A stretch of 64,000 nt of DNA from Nakamurella aerolata. Lineage in GTDB: Bacteria; Actinomycetota; Actinomycetes; Mycobacteriales; Nakamurellaceae. The notes under the pieces were generated by a model. It saw only the letters and a program-made list of their open reading frames with translations, made no database searches and was not told the origin of the DNA. The DNA is taken from positions 310,001 through 374,000 of the forward strand of contig NZ_JABEND010000002.1 of assembly GCF_013002705.1 (NCBI RefSeq). The letters are read 5' to 3'. Within the stretch, counting starts at the first letter, position 1, and each line of letters begins with the position of its first letter. The translations under genes were made by a program, and so were the position numbers. Below are positions 1-8,330 of the stretch, piece after piece.

Positions 1-206
1 ACGGATGCTGACGCGGTCCTTGGTGGGTGCCGTGCCCACCTACGGTGTGGGGCACGCGGGGGGCATACCGTGCCCCGGTTGCTGTTCTCTCTTCGCCGAC
101 GACAGCGCGAGACAGCGTGTCGATGACGATGGATGCCTGGCAACGGCCCAATCGACTTCTCGGCAACTGCCCACCAACTCAGCGCCGCGGTTCTACGCTC
201 TGCCGA

Positions 207-821
207 ATGGCGCTCGCGTTTTCGTCGTGGACCGATCTGCCGCCGTGGCGGGCCGTTTTCGACTCGACGGCGGAGACGCTCACCGTGCACGACCCGGCCG
301 GGACCGCACGTGCCCGGTTGCGCCGCCGGGCCGGACCCGCTGCCGATGCCCAAAGCAGATCCGATGCGCCAGAAGCGGTTTCGAAGGTCCGGCGCTGGTT
401 CACCACCACCTTTGACGCCGACTCGCTCGTGCAACGCCGGGGTCGGCTGGCGGAGGGGCAGAGTGCCCAGCTGGAAATCATCGGTGAGCCGCCGCAACCG
501 GTCACCAATGGCCGTCCCGGCGCGTGGCTGCGTCGTCGCAAAGACGCGTCGTTCGTGATCGCCGGGCGCAGCTACCGGCTGCGGCACCGCGGCCGCCGGC
601 GGACGGAGCTGAGCAGGGACGGGACCGCCGTTGCGCTGCTGCGCCGCCGCGGCCTGTACTGGCGGGCCAGTTACGGTGACGACGCCCCGCGCGCCGGGTT
701 GCGCGCCTTGGCCGCGCTCGACCAGGCCGACGAGCTGGCGGCAGCGCTCGGCTGCTCGGTCTTCGGGCCGCCAGGACGGCCCGGCGCGGCCAGCGCCTTC
801 TTCCGGGAACTGTCTCCCTGA
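207..821 (+). CDS. hypothetical protein
   Basis: I do not recognise this 204-residue protein and assign no function. The frame is open from position 27, but I chose the ATG at 207 because the product then begins with a compact segment (MALAFSSWTDLPPW), whereas upstream residues look like non-coding translation. It is rich in Arg and Ala, has no membrane segment or signal peptide, and shows short alternating strands with basic loops, for example FVIAGRSYRLRHRGRRR near residues 115-130. It converges on the HAD phosphatase gene with about 50 bases between stops. Existence is likely from the GC-biased third positions; the start is uncertain. Confidence 0.55.
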   Translation: MALAFSSWTDLPPWRAVFDSTAETLTVHDPAGTARARLRRRAGPAADAQSRSDAPEAVSKVRRWFTTTFDADSLVQRRGRLAEGQSAQLEIIGEPPQPVTNGRPGAWLRRRKDASFVIAGRSYRLRHRGRRRTELSRDGTAVALLRRRGLYWRASYGDDAPRAGLRALAALDQADELAAALGCSVFGPPGRPGAASAFFRELSP

Positions 822-869
822 CCCCGCTCAGCCCGCGCTCATAGCCGCTTGGCGACCGGCCCGAGTCGC

Positions 870-1760
870 TCAGCGGAGCTTGCGGCGCACCGCGAGCCCA
901 CCGGCGACCGCGCCGCTGACCGCGCCGATCCCCAACAGTGAGCCGGCACCGATCTGTGCCGCCTTGCGGCCGGTGCGGAAGTCGATCGACTGCCAGCCGT
1001 TGCGGCGGGCGGTGTCGCGCAGCGCCGAGTCGGGGTTCACCGCGACGGCGGTCCCCACGACGCTGAGCATCGGGATGTCGTTGGCCGAGTCGGAATAGGC
1101 GGTGCAGCGGCGCAGGTCGAGCCCCTCGGTCGCGGCCAGTGCCCGCACCGCTGCCGCCTTGGCCGGCCCGTGCAACAGGTCGCCGACCAGCCGGCCGGTG
1201 TACACGCCGTTCTCGGTCTCGGCCACGGTGCCGAGCGCGCCGGTCAGTCCCAACCGGCGGGCGATCAACTGGGCCAGCTCCACCGGGGTCGCCGTCACCA
1301 GCCAGACCCGCTGCCCGGCGTCCAGATGCTGGCGCGCCAGCCGCAGGGTGCCCGGATAGATCTTGTCGGCCATCGACTCGTCGTAGATCTGTTCGCCGAA
1401 ATCCACGATCTCGTCGACGGTGCGGCCGGCGACGAACGACAGCGCCTCGGCCCGGGAGGCGTGCACGTCGTCCATGTTCTCGCCGCCCAGCCGGAACCTG
1501 AGCTGTCGTATCGCGAACTTGACGATGTCCGACGAGGTGAACAGCTTGCGAGCCGCGAGCCCGCGGAAGAAGTGGAACACCGACGCACCCGACATCAGGG
1601 TGTTGTCGACGTCGAAGAAGGCGGCAGCGGTCAGGTCGGTGCCCGGGGCGAGCGGCTCGGTGTCGGCGTGGGCGGCCGCGGCGGCCACCTCGGCCGAGGC
1701 CTGCCCGGCGATCCGAGCGCGCAGCGCCCGTTCACGCCCGCCCGCTCGACCGAACCGCAC
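870..1760 (-). CDS. HAD-IB family phosphatase, SerB-like
   Basis: A 296-residue HAD-superfamily hydrolase of the SerB1 type. HAD motif I is FFDVDNT near residue 48, motif II is the VTAT threonine, and motif III/IV is DSANDIPM. Family enzymes hydrolyse phosphomonoesters through an aspartyl-phosphate; serine phosphate or a lysophospholipid headgroup are possible substrates, not decidable here. The last 25 residues ([22 protein letters not shown]) form a hydrophobic Gly/Ala-rich segment that could anchor the protein in the membrane. The longer frame starts at GTG 1769, but that GTG overlaps the GGGAGG ribosome-binding site at 1769-1774, so the GTG at 1760, eight bases further on, is the better start. 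M. tuberculosis has serB1 in the equivalent place before the hem genes. Confidence 0.85.
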   Translation of the reverse strand: MRFGRAGGRERALRARIAGQASAEVAAAAAHADTEPLAPGTDLTAAAFFDVDNTLMSGASVFHFFRGLAARKLFTSSDIVKFAIRQLRFRLGGENMDDVHASRAEALSFVAGRTVDEIVDFGEQIYDESMADKIYPGTLRLARQHLDAGQRVWLVTATPVELAQLIARRLGLTGALGTVAETENGVYTGRLVGDLLHGPAKAAAVRALAATEGLDLRRCTAYSDSANDIPMLSVVGTAVAVNPDSALRDTARRNGWQSIDFRTGRKAAQIGAGSLLGIGAVSGAVAGGLAVRRKLR

Positions 1761-2082
1761 GTCGATCACCTCCCGTCAGCGCTCGTCCCGACTGCCCGCG
1801 CTCGCGGCAGTGCCGTCACCTTTCGTGCGCCGGTGACGTCGGCCGCGGCGGTCGCGCCGGATTGGTGGTCCGTCCGTTGTGACGGGTTCCGGTGCCACCC
1901 AGGGTATCCATTGCCCGGCCACGGCGGCCCGGCGTGGCCCCGCTGCGGGGGAGCCCGGGAGCCGGGCACAATCAACAGTGGTTCGCCCGGTGGCTGCCCG
2001 AGCCTCGCGACACCCCACCGAGCCGACCAGTGACCCAACCGTTGAGCCAACCACTGAGCCGACCCGTCCGGATGGAGGAATG
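1761..2082. other. divergent intergenic region
   Basis: About 320 bases between the divergent HAD phosphatase and acyl-CoA synthetase-like genes. It holds the GGGAGG ribosome-binding site of the HAD gene at 1769-1774 and the GGAGG of the ligase-like gene at 2074-2078. It must carry promoters in both directions, but I found no convincing -35/-10 pair. Open frames crossing it look like non-coding translation. Confidence 0.5.
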
Positions 2083-4845
2083 ATGCCTGCGCCGTCGCGC
2101 CCGGTTCCGCCTTCCTCCGGCAACGTCGCCTCCGGCAACATCGCCGAGCTGATCTCGGCGACCGCCGAGCGGCTCGGCGATCGGCCCGCGTTGCTCGCCA
2201 CCGCAGGCACGGCCACTGCCGCTGGGTCTTTCAGTTGGGCCCAGTGGGATCAGGCGGTGAACACCGGTGCCGCCGAACTGCTCGAGTCCGGCCTGCGACC
2301 GGGGGATCGGGTGGTGCTGGCGCTGCCGACGTCGGTGGAACTGGCCGTTGCGGTGCTTGCGGTCTGGCGGGCCGGTGCGGTGGCAGCGCCGATCGACCCG
2401 GCCCGGTCCGACCCGCTGACTGCCGCCGAGCAAGTCACCGCGAGCATGATCATCGGGCGGGACGACGGTGCACCCGGTTCCGGGTCGGATGTCGCTGTCG
2501 GCGCGCCGGGCGCCGACGCCGCCGGGGTGCGCCGGCTGGCCGCCGCCGACGTCAGCGGCTGGTGGGACGGATCCCGGGCGGCCGTCCCGCCGACCGGCGC
2601 CGCGGAGGATCTGGCCCTGCTGGGCCGGGTCGGTGGCCGGCGCCGTCCGGTGATGTTGTCGCACCGGGCGGTGTTGGCGGCGGTCGCCGCGATCACCGAG
2701 ACCACCGGCGCTGCCGAGTTGCGGCTGGACCCGGCTGATCGGGTGGTGCAGGCACTGCCCATGCACCACGTCGCCGGACTGGTCACCTCGCTGTTGCCGG
2801 CGGTCGCGGTCGGCACCGCCATCGTCGTGCCGGACGTCACCACCGGTGACTGGTGGGAAGACGCTGTGCCGCAGGCGATCCGCCGGCACCGCGCGACGGT
2901 GGTCCCTGGCTCGCCGGCCACCTTCAGGGCCTTGATGGCGCTACCCGACGCCGAGCGGCAGCTGGCCTCGGTGCGGCTGATGACCAGTGGGGCGGCGCCG
3001 CTGCGCCCGGAAGACTGGGGCACGGTCAGGGAGCGCACCGGGCAACGCGTCTGGGAGGGGTACGGCATCGCCGAATCCGCCTCGGTGGTCGCCAGTACCC
3101 TGATGACGCCGCGCCCAAGGCCCCGATCGGTCGGGTTGCCGTTGCCCGGTGTCGAGGTGCGCATCGAGTCCGACGGGGGGCCCGGCGCTTCCGTCGAAGC
3201 TGTTCCGCGGCAAGGAGATTCCCCGGATTCGGCATCCGGCGGTGCTGACCAGGAACGAGTTGACGCCGCCGCGGCCGGTGCGGTCGTCAACCCGGCCGAC
3301 AGCGCCGCCCGGGCCGGTAGCGCCGGCAACCCCGCCGGCAACCCCGCCGGCAGCGCCGACAGCCCGGCCGCCGCCGGTGACGCTCACGCCGACGCTGATG
3401 ACGGTGACGCTGACGACACCGATCCCGCTGACACTGGTAGCGATGCTTATGCCGGCCCGGGCGCCGGTGGTGCCGATGCCGGCGATGCTGCGGACTTTGA
3501 GCTGGATTTCGAAGGTGCAGAGGGCATCGGAAGCGTTGGGCGGATTGCGATTCGGGGTCGGACGCTGTTCTCCGGTTACTGGCCCGACGGCAGCGACGGG
3601 CCGGGTCCCGATGGTTGGTTCGTCACCACCGACATCGGATTCACCGACGACGTCGGCGAACTGCACCTGGCCGATCGCGCCGAGGACGCGGTGCGGATCG
3701 CCGGATTCACCGTGTACCCCAGGGACATCGAGGCGGTGCTGATCGCCCAGCCCGGCGTCGCCGAGGCCATCGTGGTGGGTCTGGCGGCGGACCACGACGG
3801 CCGGGTCGTCGCCGACGGAGACACTTCGCCGGAGGACGCCGTGACGGCGCTGGCCGCCGTCGTCGGCACCCGCGGCTCCGACCAGGCCGACGCCGAAGAA
3901 CTGACGCGGCGACTGGCCGAGCTGCTGCCGGCGTTCAAACGGCCGCGAGCACTGGTGCTGGTCGATCGGGTGCCGCGCACCGAGCTGGGCCGGGTGGATC
4001 GGCCGGCGGCCGCCGCGCAGTACCGCGACGAGCTGCTGGCCGTGCTGGCCGCGAACACCGCGGCATCGCGGGCCGCCCAGGCAGCGGAGGCCGCTGCGGC
4101 AGAGCATTCAGAGCAGCCAGAGCAGCCAGAACAGTCGCAGCAGTCAAAACAACCGGAGCAGGCCGGCAACGACGCCGCCGCTGCTGGTGAGAGCGCCGCC
4201 CGGAGTGGCGGCACCGGAACCGAGCCGGCCGCCTCCGACCGTTCCAGCGACTCCGAACGTGGCGACGGCGCCGACACCGACCAGGCGCCGGAAACCGTTG
4301 CGGATAAGGGAATGTCGGGCGATCCGTCCGGCGTCGCCCACCGTTCCGCGCGGGCTGGGCAGGCGGTCGCCAGGGCCGCGTCCAGAGCGGCCGGGCGAGC
4401 GGCCGAGTTCGCCGCCGAGTTGGTGCCCGAGCGGCTGGCCGAACGCGCCCGCACTCGCGACGGCAAGCAGCAGGCCGACTCTGCCGACAACGACTCTGCC
4501 GACAGGGACAACTCTGCCGACATGGCGCACAAGGACGACTCGACCGACAAGGCCGGCCCGTCCGGTTCGCCGAGTCGCGGCGACCGGTCCGCCGCCGCCG
4601 GCGCGACTACCGCCACTGCCGCTGCTACCGACGCCGCCGCGGGTACACCGGCCACCGACCGTGAAGGCGCATCCGGCGGCCGCGATGATGACGGCGGCGG
4701 CACGGTGGAAAACCTCAGCCGCACAACAACTCCGGAGCGTGCTGCCAACCTCTCACAGCTGGGTCGGCGCCTTCCCGGCGCCGGCACCCGCCGTGGCCGT
4801 ACCTCCGGCGACGACGAGGACGATCTGTTCGGCGAGCTGGACTGA
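2083..4845 (+). CDS. degenerate acyl-CoA synthetase homologue with acidic tail
   Basis: A 920-residue ANL-superfamily (AMP-binding) homologue. The start is ATG 2083, four bases after GGAGG at 2074-2078. The fold is clear: LALPTSVELAVAVLAVWRAG, MLSHRAV, GYGIAES near residue 327, and GFTVYPRDIEAVL. The catalytic signatures are not. The Ser/Thr/Gly/Lys phosphate-binding loop before MLSHR is replaced by LLGRVGGRRRP (about residues 178-188). The TGD aspartate motif reads TTDIG. The C-terminal GK lysine is Arg (LGRVDR, about 635). Residues about 364-480 are a low-complexity Ala/Gly/Asp insert. From about 670 to the end (DDLFGELD) runs a 250-residue disordered tail rich in Glu, Ala, Asp and Ser. No alternative frame restores the loop. 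An inactive or repurposed ligase fold is my inference; true menE is at 38295-39497. Confidence 0.8.
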   Translation: MPAPSRPVPPSSGNVASGNIAELISATAERLGDRPALLATAGTATAAGSFSWAQWDQAVNTGAAELLESGLRPGDRVVLALPTSVELAVAVLAVWRAGAVAAPIDPARSDPLTAAEQVTASMIIGRDDGAPGSGSDVAVGAPGADAAGVRRLAAADVSGWWDGSRAAVPPTGAAEDLALLGRVGGRRRPVMLSHRAVLAAVAAITETTGAAELRLDPADRVVQALPMHHVAGLVTSLLPAVAVGTAIVVPDVTTGDWWEDAVPQAIRRHRATVVPGSPATFRALMALPDAERQLASVRLMTSGAAPLRPEDWGTVRERTGQRVWEGYGIAESASVVASTLMTPRPRPRSVGLPLPGVEVRIESDGGPGASVEAVPRQGDSPDSASGGADQERVDAAAAGAVVNPADSAARAGSAGNPAGNPAGSADSPAAAGDAHADADDGDADDTDPADTGSDAYAGPGAGGADAGDAADFELDFEGAEGIGSVGRIAIRGRTLFSGYWPDGSDGPGPDGWFVTTDIGFTDDVGELHLADRAEDAVRIAGFTVYPRDIEAVLIAQPGVAEAIVVGLAADHDGRVVADGDTSPEDAVTALAAVVGTRGSDQADAEELTRRLAELLPAFKRPRALVLVDRVPRTELGRVDRPAAAAQYRDELLAVLAANTAASRAAQAAEAAAAEHSEQPEQPEQSQQSKQPEQAGNDAAAAGESAARSGGTGTEPAASDRSSDSERGDGADTDQAPETVADKGMSGDPSGVAHRSARAGQAVARAASRAAGRAAEFAAELVPERLAERARTRDGKQQADSADNDSADRDNSADMAHKDDSTDKAGPSGSPSRGDRSAAAGATTATAAATDAAAGTPATDREGASGGRDDDGGGTVENLSRTTTPERAANLSQLGRRLPGAGTRRGRTSGDDEDDLFGELD

Positions 4846-4866
4846 GCCCCAACCGCGGCTCAGCCC

Positions 4867-4946
4867 GAATCCCAGCAGAGCGGAATCCCAGCAGAGCGGA
4901 ATCCCAGCAGAGCGGAATCCCAGTAGAGCCGACTCCCGGCAGAGCC
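4867..4946. repeat. 16-bp tandem repeat, 5 copies
   Basis: Three identical copies of GAATCCCAGCAGAGCG at 4867, 4883 and 4899 are followed by two diverged copies at 4915 and 4931. The array fills the 110-base gap between the convergent ligase-like gene (stop 4845) and the alpha/beta hydrolase gene (stop 4956). Confidence 0.9.
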
Positions 4947-4955
4947 GGGTGCGGA

Positions 4956-5750
4956 TCAGATCGCGAGCTGGTCGAGCAGCCGGCCGAGGGCAACAGGTGC
5001 TTCGAGATGGGCCAGGTGGCCCTGCTCGGGCAGCTGGGTGACGGTGTGGCGGCCCAGCTGGTTCTCGATCTGCCGGAACGCGGCGCCGTACGGGTCGGAG
5101 TCGACATTCCGGCTGCCGATGATGAGGTCGATGCGTGTTGCCCGCGAGCCCAGCTCGGCGTCGAGGTCGGCGCGCGACAGGGCGCTCAGCTCGCGGTAGA
5201 GCGGCACGCTCAGTCGGCGCAGCGTCGCCCATGCGGGCTCGTCCGTGCGCAGCGAGCGCACGTACTCGGCGGAGAACCCCGACACGTCCTCGTTCACGAT
5301 CCTGACCGCCGCGTCCCAATCCTGCGCGGCATCCGCGGCGCGCAGCGACGGTAGTGCGGCGTTGCCGAATGTTGGATCGACCGGCTCGTAGGCGATCACC
5401 TGCCGCAGCGCGCGGTTCCGGGCGAGCAGCAGGGTGATCAGGCCGCCGTAGCTCCAACCGAACACCGACCGCTGCTCGCCGATCGCCTCCAGCACGGCAC
5501 TCAGATCGCCAACCTCGGTCGCCATCGAGTAGTCGCGCCCGAGCGGACCGGACGGCGTGCGTCCCCGTCGGTTCACCACCCACACCGACGGCCACGCCGT
5601 GACGCTGCTGGCGACCTGCCGCCAGCCGCTGGCATCGCTCATCACACCCGGCACGATCACCAACCCGGGCCCGGACGTGTCGCCGTAGCCGTCGAGGCAG
5701 ACCCAGCTTCCGTCGGGCCGTAGCAGTCTGTTCTGTATCGTTTGCTCCAT
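4956..5750 (-). CDS. alpha/beta hydrolase
   Basis: A 264-residue alpha/beta-hydrolase fold protein. The nucleophile elbow is GWSYGG (about residue 105) and the oxyanion-hole region follows VIVPGVMSDASGW. A late acidic residue and a His in GHLAHLEAP near the C-terminus complete a plausible triad. The substrate is unknown; this family includes esterases, lipases and C-C hydrolases. I start at ATG 5750 (MEQTIQ) rather than 5768, which would run into the short divergent promoter region. It is divergent from a TetR regulator only 36 bases away, which probably controls it. Confidence 0.85.
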   Translation of the reverse strand: MEQTIQNRLLRPDGSWVCLDGYGDTSGPGLVIVPGVMSDASGWRQVASSVTAWPSVWVVNRRGRTPSGPLGRDYSMATEVGDLSAVLEAIGEQRSVFGWSYGGLITLLLARNRALRQVIAYEPVDPTFGNAALPSLRAADAAQDWDAAVRIVNEDVSGFSAEYVRSLRTDEPAWATLRRLSVPLYRELSALSRADLDAELGSRATRIDLIIGSRNVDSDPYGAAFRQIENQLGRHTVTQLPEQGHLAHLEAPVALGRLLDQLAI

Positions 5751-5752
5751 AA

Positions 5753-5764
5753 CCCAATTATGGG
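5753..5764. promoter_or_regulatory. possible TetR operator
   Basis: CCCAATTATGGG, an inverted repeat of CCCA/TGGG around ATTA, lies in the 36-base gap between the hydrolase and tetR starts. It is AT-rich against a GC-rich background and could be the operator. Placement is seen; binding is inferred. Confidence 0.4.
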
Positions 5765-5774
5765 CCACTCGCTC

Positions 5775-5780
5775 TACAAT
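5775..5780 (+). promoter_or_regulatory. -10 box of tetR-like gene
   Basis: TACAAT (5 of 6 matches to TATAAT) ends six bases before the ATG at 5787. This places the transcription start at or next to the start codon, so the mRNA would be leaderless; no ribosome-binding site is visible. Confidence 0.5.
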
Positions 5781-5786
5781 TCAACG

Positions 5787-6431
5787 ATGCGTCCTGGCCG
5801 GCCTCCGAAGTTCGATCGCGACACGGCGATACTCGAGGCGGCGCGGTTGTTCTGGCGGCATGGCTACGCCGGCACATCGACCCGAGCGCTGAGCGGCTCG
5901 CTGGGCATGTCGACCTCAAGCATTTACGCCGCCTTCGGCAGCAAGGCGGGGCTCTTCGAGCTGGCTGTTCGCACCTACGCCGAGCGCTACCGAACCATCT
6001 ATCGCCAGGCCCTCGCCGAACCCGACTTCGCCGTCGCGCTGGCCGAGTTGTTCCGCCGGTCCGTCGAGGAGTTCACCCAACCAAGCTCGGGGCACCCCGG
6101 GTGTCTGGTGAGCAGCGCCGCGCTGACCGACAAGCCGGACACCATCGACATCCGCGCGTACCTGGAAGACCTTTACTCGGATAACAAGCGGCTGCTGCGC
6201 ACTCGCATCGAACGCGCCCAGCGCGACGGGCAGCTGCCCGTGTCCATCGAGCCGGCCGCGCTGGCCTTGTCACTGCAGGCGGTCTGGCACGGCCTCTCCG
6301 CGCAATCGAACTTCGGGCACCCGCGGGCCGACCTTCAGCAGGCGGCAGACATTCTCATCTCGGGCCTGCTGACCCGCCAAGGGTCGACAGGGGTCAAGAA
6401 GTCGCTAGCCGAAGCGCAGCAACACCTTTGA
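5787..6431 (+). CDS. TetR/AcrR family transcriptional regulator
   Basis: A 214-residue regulator. The N-terminal helix-turn-helix is visible: RDTAILEAARLFWRHGYAGTS, then ALSGSLGMSTSSIYAAFGSKAGLFELAV, which is the TetR_N signature. The C-terminal ligand domain (YRTIYRQALAEPDF... to ILISGLL) resembles the TetR_C class with a conserved PGCLVSSAAL segment. ATG 5787 fits the family N-terminus (MRPGRPPKFD); the longer frame from 5742 overlaps the hydrolase gene. It probably represses itself and the divergent hydrolase. Its 3' end overlaps the idnD-like gene tail to tail by 27 bases. Confidence 0.88.
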   Translation: MRPGRPPKFDRDTAILEAARLFWRHGYAGTSTRALSGSLGMSTSSIYAAFGSKAGLFELAVRTYAERYRTIYRQALAEPDFAVALAELFRRSVEEFTQPSSGHPGCLVSSAALTDKPDTIDIRAYLEDLYSDNKRLLRTRIERAQRDGQLPVSIEPAALALSLQAVWHGLSAQSNFGHPRADLQQAADILISGLLTRQGSTGVKKSLAEAQQHL

Positions 6432-7493
6432 CGATGCTGCCGGATTCGCGGCAACGTCGAAAGCCTCGAGCGTATCGGCCAGGTCGTACTCATGAGTGAT
6501 GACCGGGTCGACCACGAGTGACCCGTCGGCGAGCGCGGCGATCACCTCATCGATCTCCTCGTTGAACCGGAACGAGCCGAGAAGATCGAGTTCTTTGCCG
6601 ATCGCGGCGGCGATCGGCACCGGTTGCGGTCCGGGCGGCAGCAGGCCCACCAGCACCACCCGACCCCCGCGGGCGGTGCCGGCGATGGCGCCGGCCAGCC
6701 CGGCGGGATGCCCGCTGGCCTCGATGCTCACGTCGGCCTGGACGGCGGCGATGGCCTGCTCGTCGCGGGCATTGATGGTGCGCTCCGCCCCGAGGTCGGT
6801 GGCCAGCTGCAGCGCTCGGTCGATGAGGTCGACGGCGGTCACCCTGGCGCCGGCTCGGCGTAGCACCGCGACGGCGAGCAGCCCGATCGGGCCGGACCCG
6901 ACCACCAGGACCGACCGGCCGCGCACGTCGCCGGCTCTGGCAACCGCGTGCCAGGCCACCGCGGCGGGCTCGATGAGCGCCGCGGTACGCAGCGGCAGCG
7001 ATGCCGGCAACGGCCGCAGCATCCGGGTCGGCAGGGCGACCTGCTGGGCGAAGGCGCCTTGGGTGTGCGGCAGATGGGCCGCGCTGCCCAGATAGGTACC
7101 GCCGGGGGACAGGTTGGGTCGGTCCGCCGGCCAACGCAGCTCGCCGGACGGGGCCGGTGTCGCCGGGTGCACCGCGACCGGAGTACCCGCCGGCGGGCCC
7201 GACCCGTCGGCGCCCGGGAACAGCACCGTCCCGACCACCTCATGACCAAGCACCATCGGCTCCCGCAGCACGGACTGCCCGGCGGCGCCGTCGCGCCAGT
7301 AGTGCAGGTCCGAGCCGCAGATGCCGCCGTAGGCGATCGCCACCACCGCCTCGCCGGCGCCGGGCGTCGCGGCCGGCAACTCCGCGAGCCGCAGATCGTC
7401 CTTGGCGCGCACCACCACTCCGCGGTTGCCCGGCACCGCTGGTGCGGCGGCGCCGGAGGTGGATGCGGCAGAATCGTTGCGCGAGTGCGACAT
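6405..7493 (-). CDS. idnD: zinc-type dehydrogenase, L-idonate 5-dehydrogenase-like
   Basis: A 362-residue medium-chain dehydrogenase. Catalytic-zinc residues sit in YGGICGSDLHYWRDG and MVLGHEVVG, and the Rossmann motif is VLVVGSGPIGLLAV. The ICGSDLHY...LREPMVLGHE signature is that of L-idonate 5-dehydrogenase, which interconverts L-idonate and 5-ketogluconate. The structural-zinc lobe normally has four Cys after the NPSRP-like segment. Here that segment reads HPATPAPSGELRWPADRPNLS with none, so the structural zinc is probably lost. The ATG follows directly on the stop of the SDR gene. The pair resembles idnO-idnD; the substrate is inferred from that pairing. Confidence 0.82.
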   Translation of the reverse strand: MSHSRNDSAASTSGAAAPAVPGNRGVVVRAKDDLRLAELPAATPGAGEAVVAIAYGGICGSDLHYWRDGAAGQSVLREPMVLGHEVVGTVLFPGADGSGPPAGTPVAVHPATPAPSGELRWPADRPNLSPGGTYLGSAAHLPHTQGAFAQQVALPTRMLRPLPASLPLRTAALIEPAAVAWHAVARAGDVRGRSVLVVGSGPIGLLAVAVLRRAGARVTAVDLIDRALQLATDLGAERTINARDEQAIAAVQADVSIEASGHPAGLAGAIAGTARGGRVVLVGLLPPGPQPVPIAAAIGKELDLLGSFRFNEEIDEVIAALADGSLVVDPVITHEYDLADTLEAFDVAANPAASSKVLLRFG

Positions 7494-8291
7494 TCAGACC
7501 ACCGCCGTCATGCCGCCGTCGACGAACAGCACCTGGCCCTGGACGAAGTCCGATGCCGGGGCCGCCAGGAACACCACAGGGCCGGCCAGGTCGGACAGCT
7601 CGCCCCAGCGCCCGGCCGGGGTCCGCTTCGCCACCCAGGCGGAGAACTCCGCGTCGGCCACAAGGGCGCTGGTCAGTTCGGTGGCGAAATAGCCCGGCGC
7701 CAACGCATTCACCCCGATGTTGTGGGGTGCCAGGTCGGCGGCGAGCCCGCGGGTGAGCATGGCGATCGCGCCCTTGGTGGCGCTGTACGGGGCGATGCCG
7801 GCCCGGCCCAGCCGGCTCTGCACCGACCCGATGTTGATGATCTTGCGTTGCGGCTGTCTCCAGGTGTCGGCGATCCAGTCCCGCGCCACCCGGCGCGACA
7901 ACAGGAAGGCGCTGGTGACATTGGTGGCCAGCAGGTCGTTCCAGTCGTCGTCGGTGAACTCGGTGATGGGTGCGCGGCGCTGCAGCCCGGCGTTGTTGAC
8001 CAGAATGTCCAGCGGCCCAACGGTTTCGACAATCCTGCCGATGCCGGCGTCCACCTGCTCGGCGTCGGTGACGTCGAAGGTCTCGGTGAACGTCTGCCGG
8101 CCGGCGCCGTCGGCGATCCGCGCGGCGGCGGCAGCGGCGCGCTCGGCGTCGCGGCCGTGGACCACAACGGTGGCGCCGGCGTCGGCGAGCGCCAGCGCCA
8201 GCGCGGCGCCGATGCCGCGGCTGGATCCGGTGACGAGCGCGGTGCGCCCGGCCAGGTCGAACGGTCCGGGAGACCGCTGAGTGTCGGTCAA
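7494..8291 (-). CDS. idnO: SDR oxidoreductase, gluconate 5-dehydrogenase-like
   Basis: A 265-residue classical short-chain dehydrogenase. The cofactor motif is TALVTGSSRGIGAAL, followed by VNNAGLQRR, an active-site Ser (IGSVQS) and YSATKGA (Tyr-x-x-x-Lys), and the C-terminal FVDGGMTAVV. The FDLAGRTALVTG opening and order match gluconate 5-dehydrogenase (IdnO), which reduces 5-ketogluconate to gluconate. The start is TTG at 8291; no better codon is upstream. It is translationally adjacent to idnD (TGA immediately followed by ATG). It lies 39 bases downstream of the ABC permease on the same strand, so the four genes could share a transcript. Confidence 0.85.
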   Translation of the reverse strand: MTDTQRSPGPFDLAGRTALVTGSSRGIGAALALALADAGATVVVHGRDAERAAAAAARIADGAGRQTFTETFDVTDAEQVDAGIGRIVETVGPLDILVNNAGLQRRAPITEFTDDDWNDLLATNVTSAFLLSRRVARDWIADTWRQPQRKIINIGSVQSRLGRAGIAPYSATKGAIAMLTRGLAADLAPHNIGVNALAPGYFATELTSALVADAEFSAWVAKRTPAGRWGELSDLAGPVVFLAAPASDFVQGQVLFVDGGMTAVV

Positions 8292-8330
8292 GGCGTTTCA
8301 CTCCGTCCGCAGTTGCCGTCGACCCGGCTA

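Noticed and set aside
3576-4787. A 403-residue minus-strand frame inside the acyl-CoA synthetase-like gene
   Set aside because: Ser/Ala/Arg-rich low-complexity antisense translation with no domain, caused by the low-complexity insert and tail.
2083-4845. Calling the ligase-like gene menE
   Set aside because: Its ATP-binding loop and catalytic lysine are lost, and a complete menE lies beside menB.
7240-8330. A continuous 683-residue frame from 9291 to 7240 joining the permease to further protein
   Set aside because: Beyond about 8390 it is the unused frame of idnO and idnD; composition is Arg-rich and unlike a membrane protein. A frame break explains it better.
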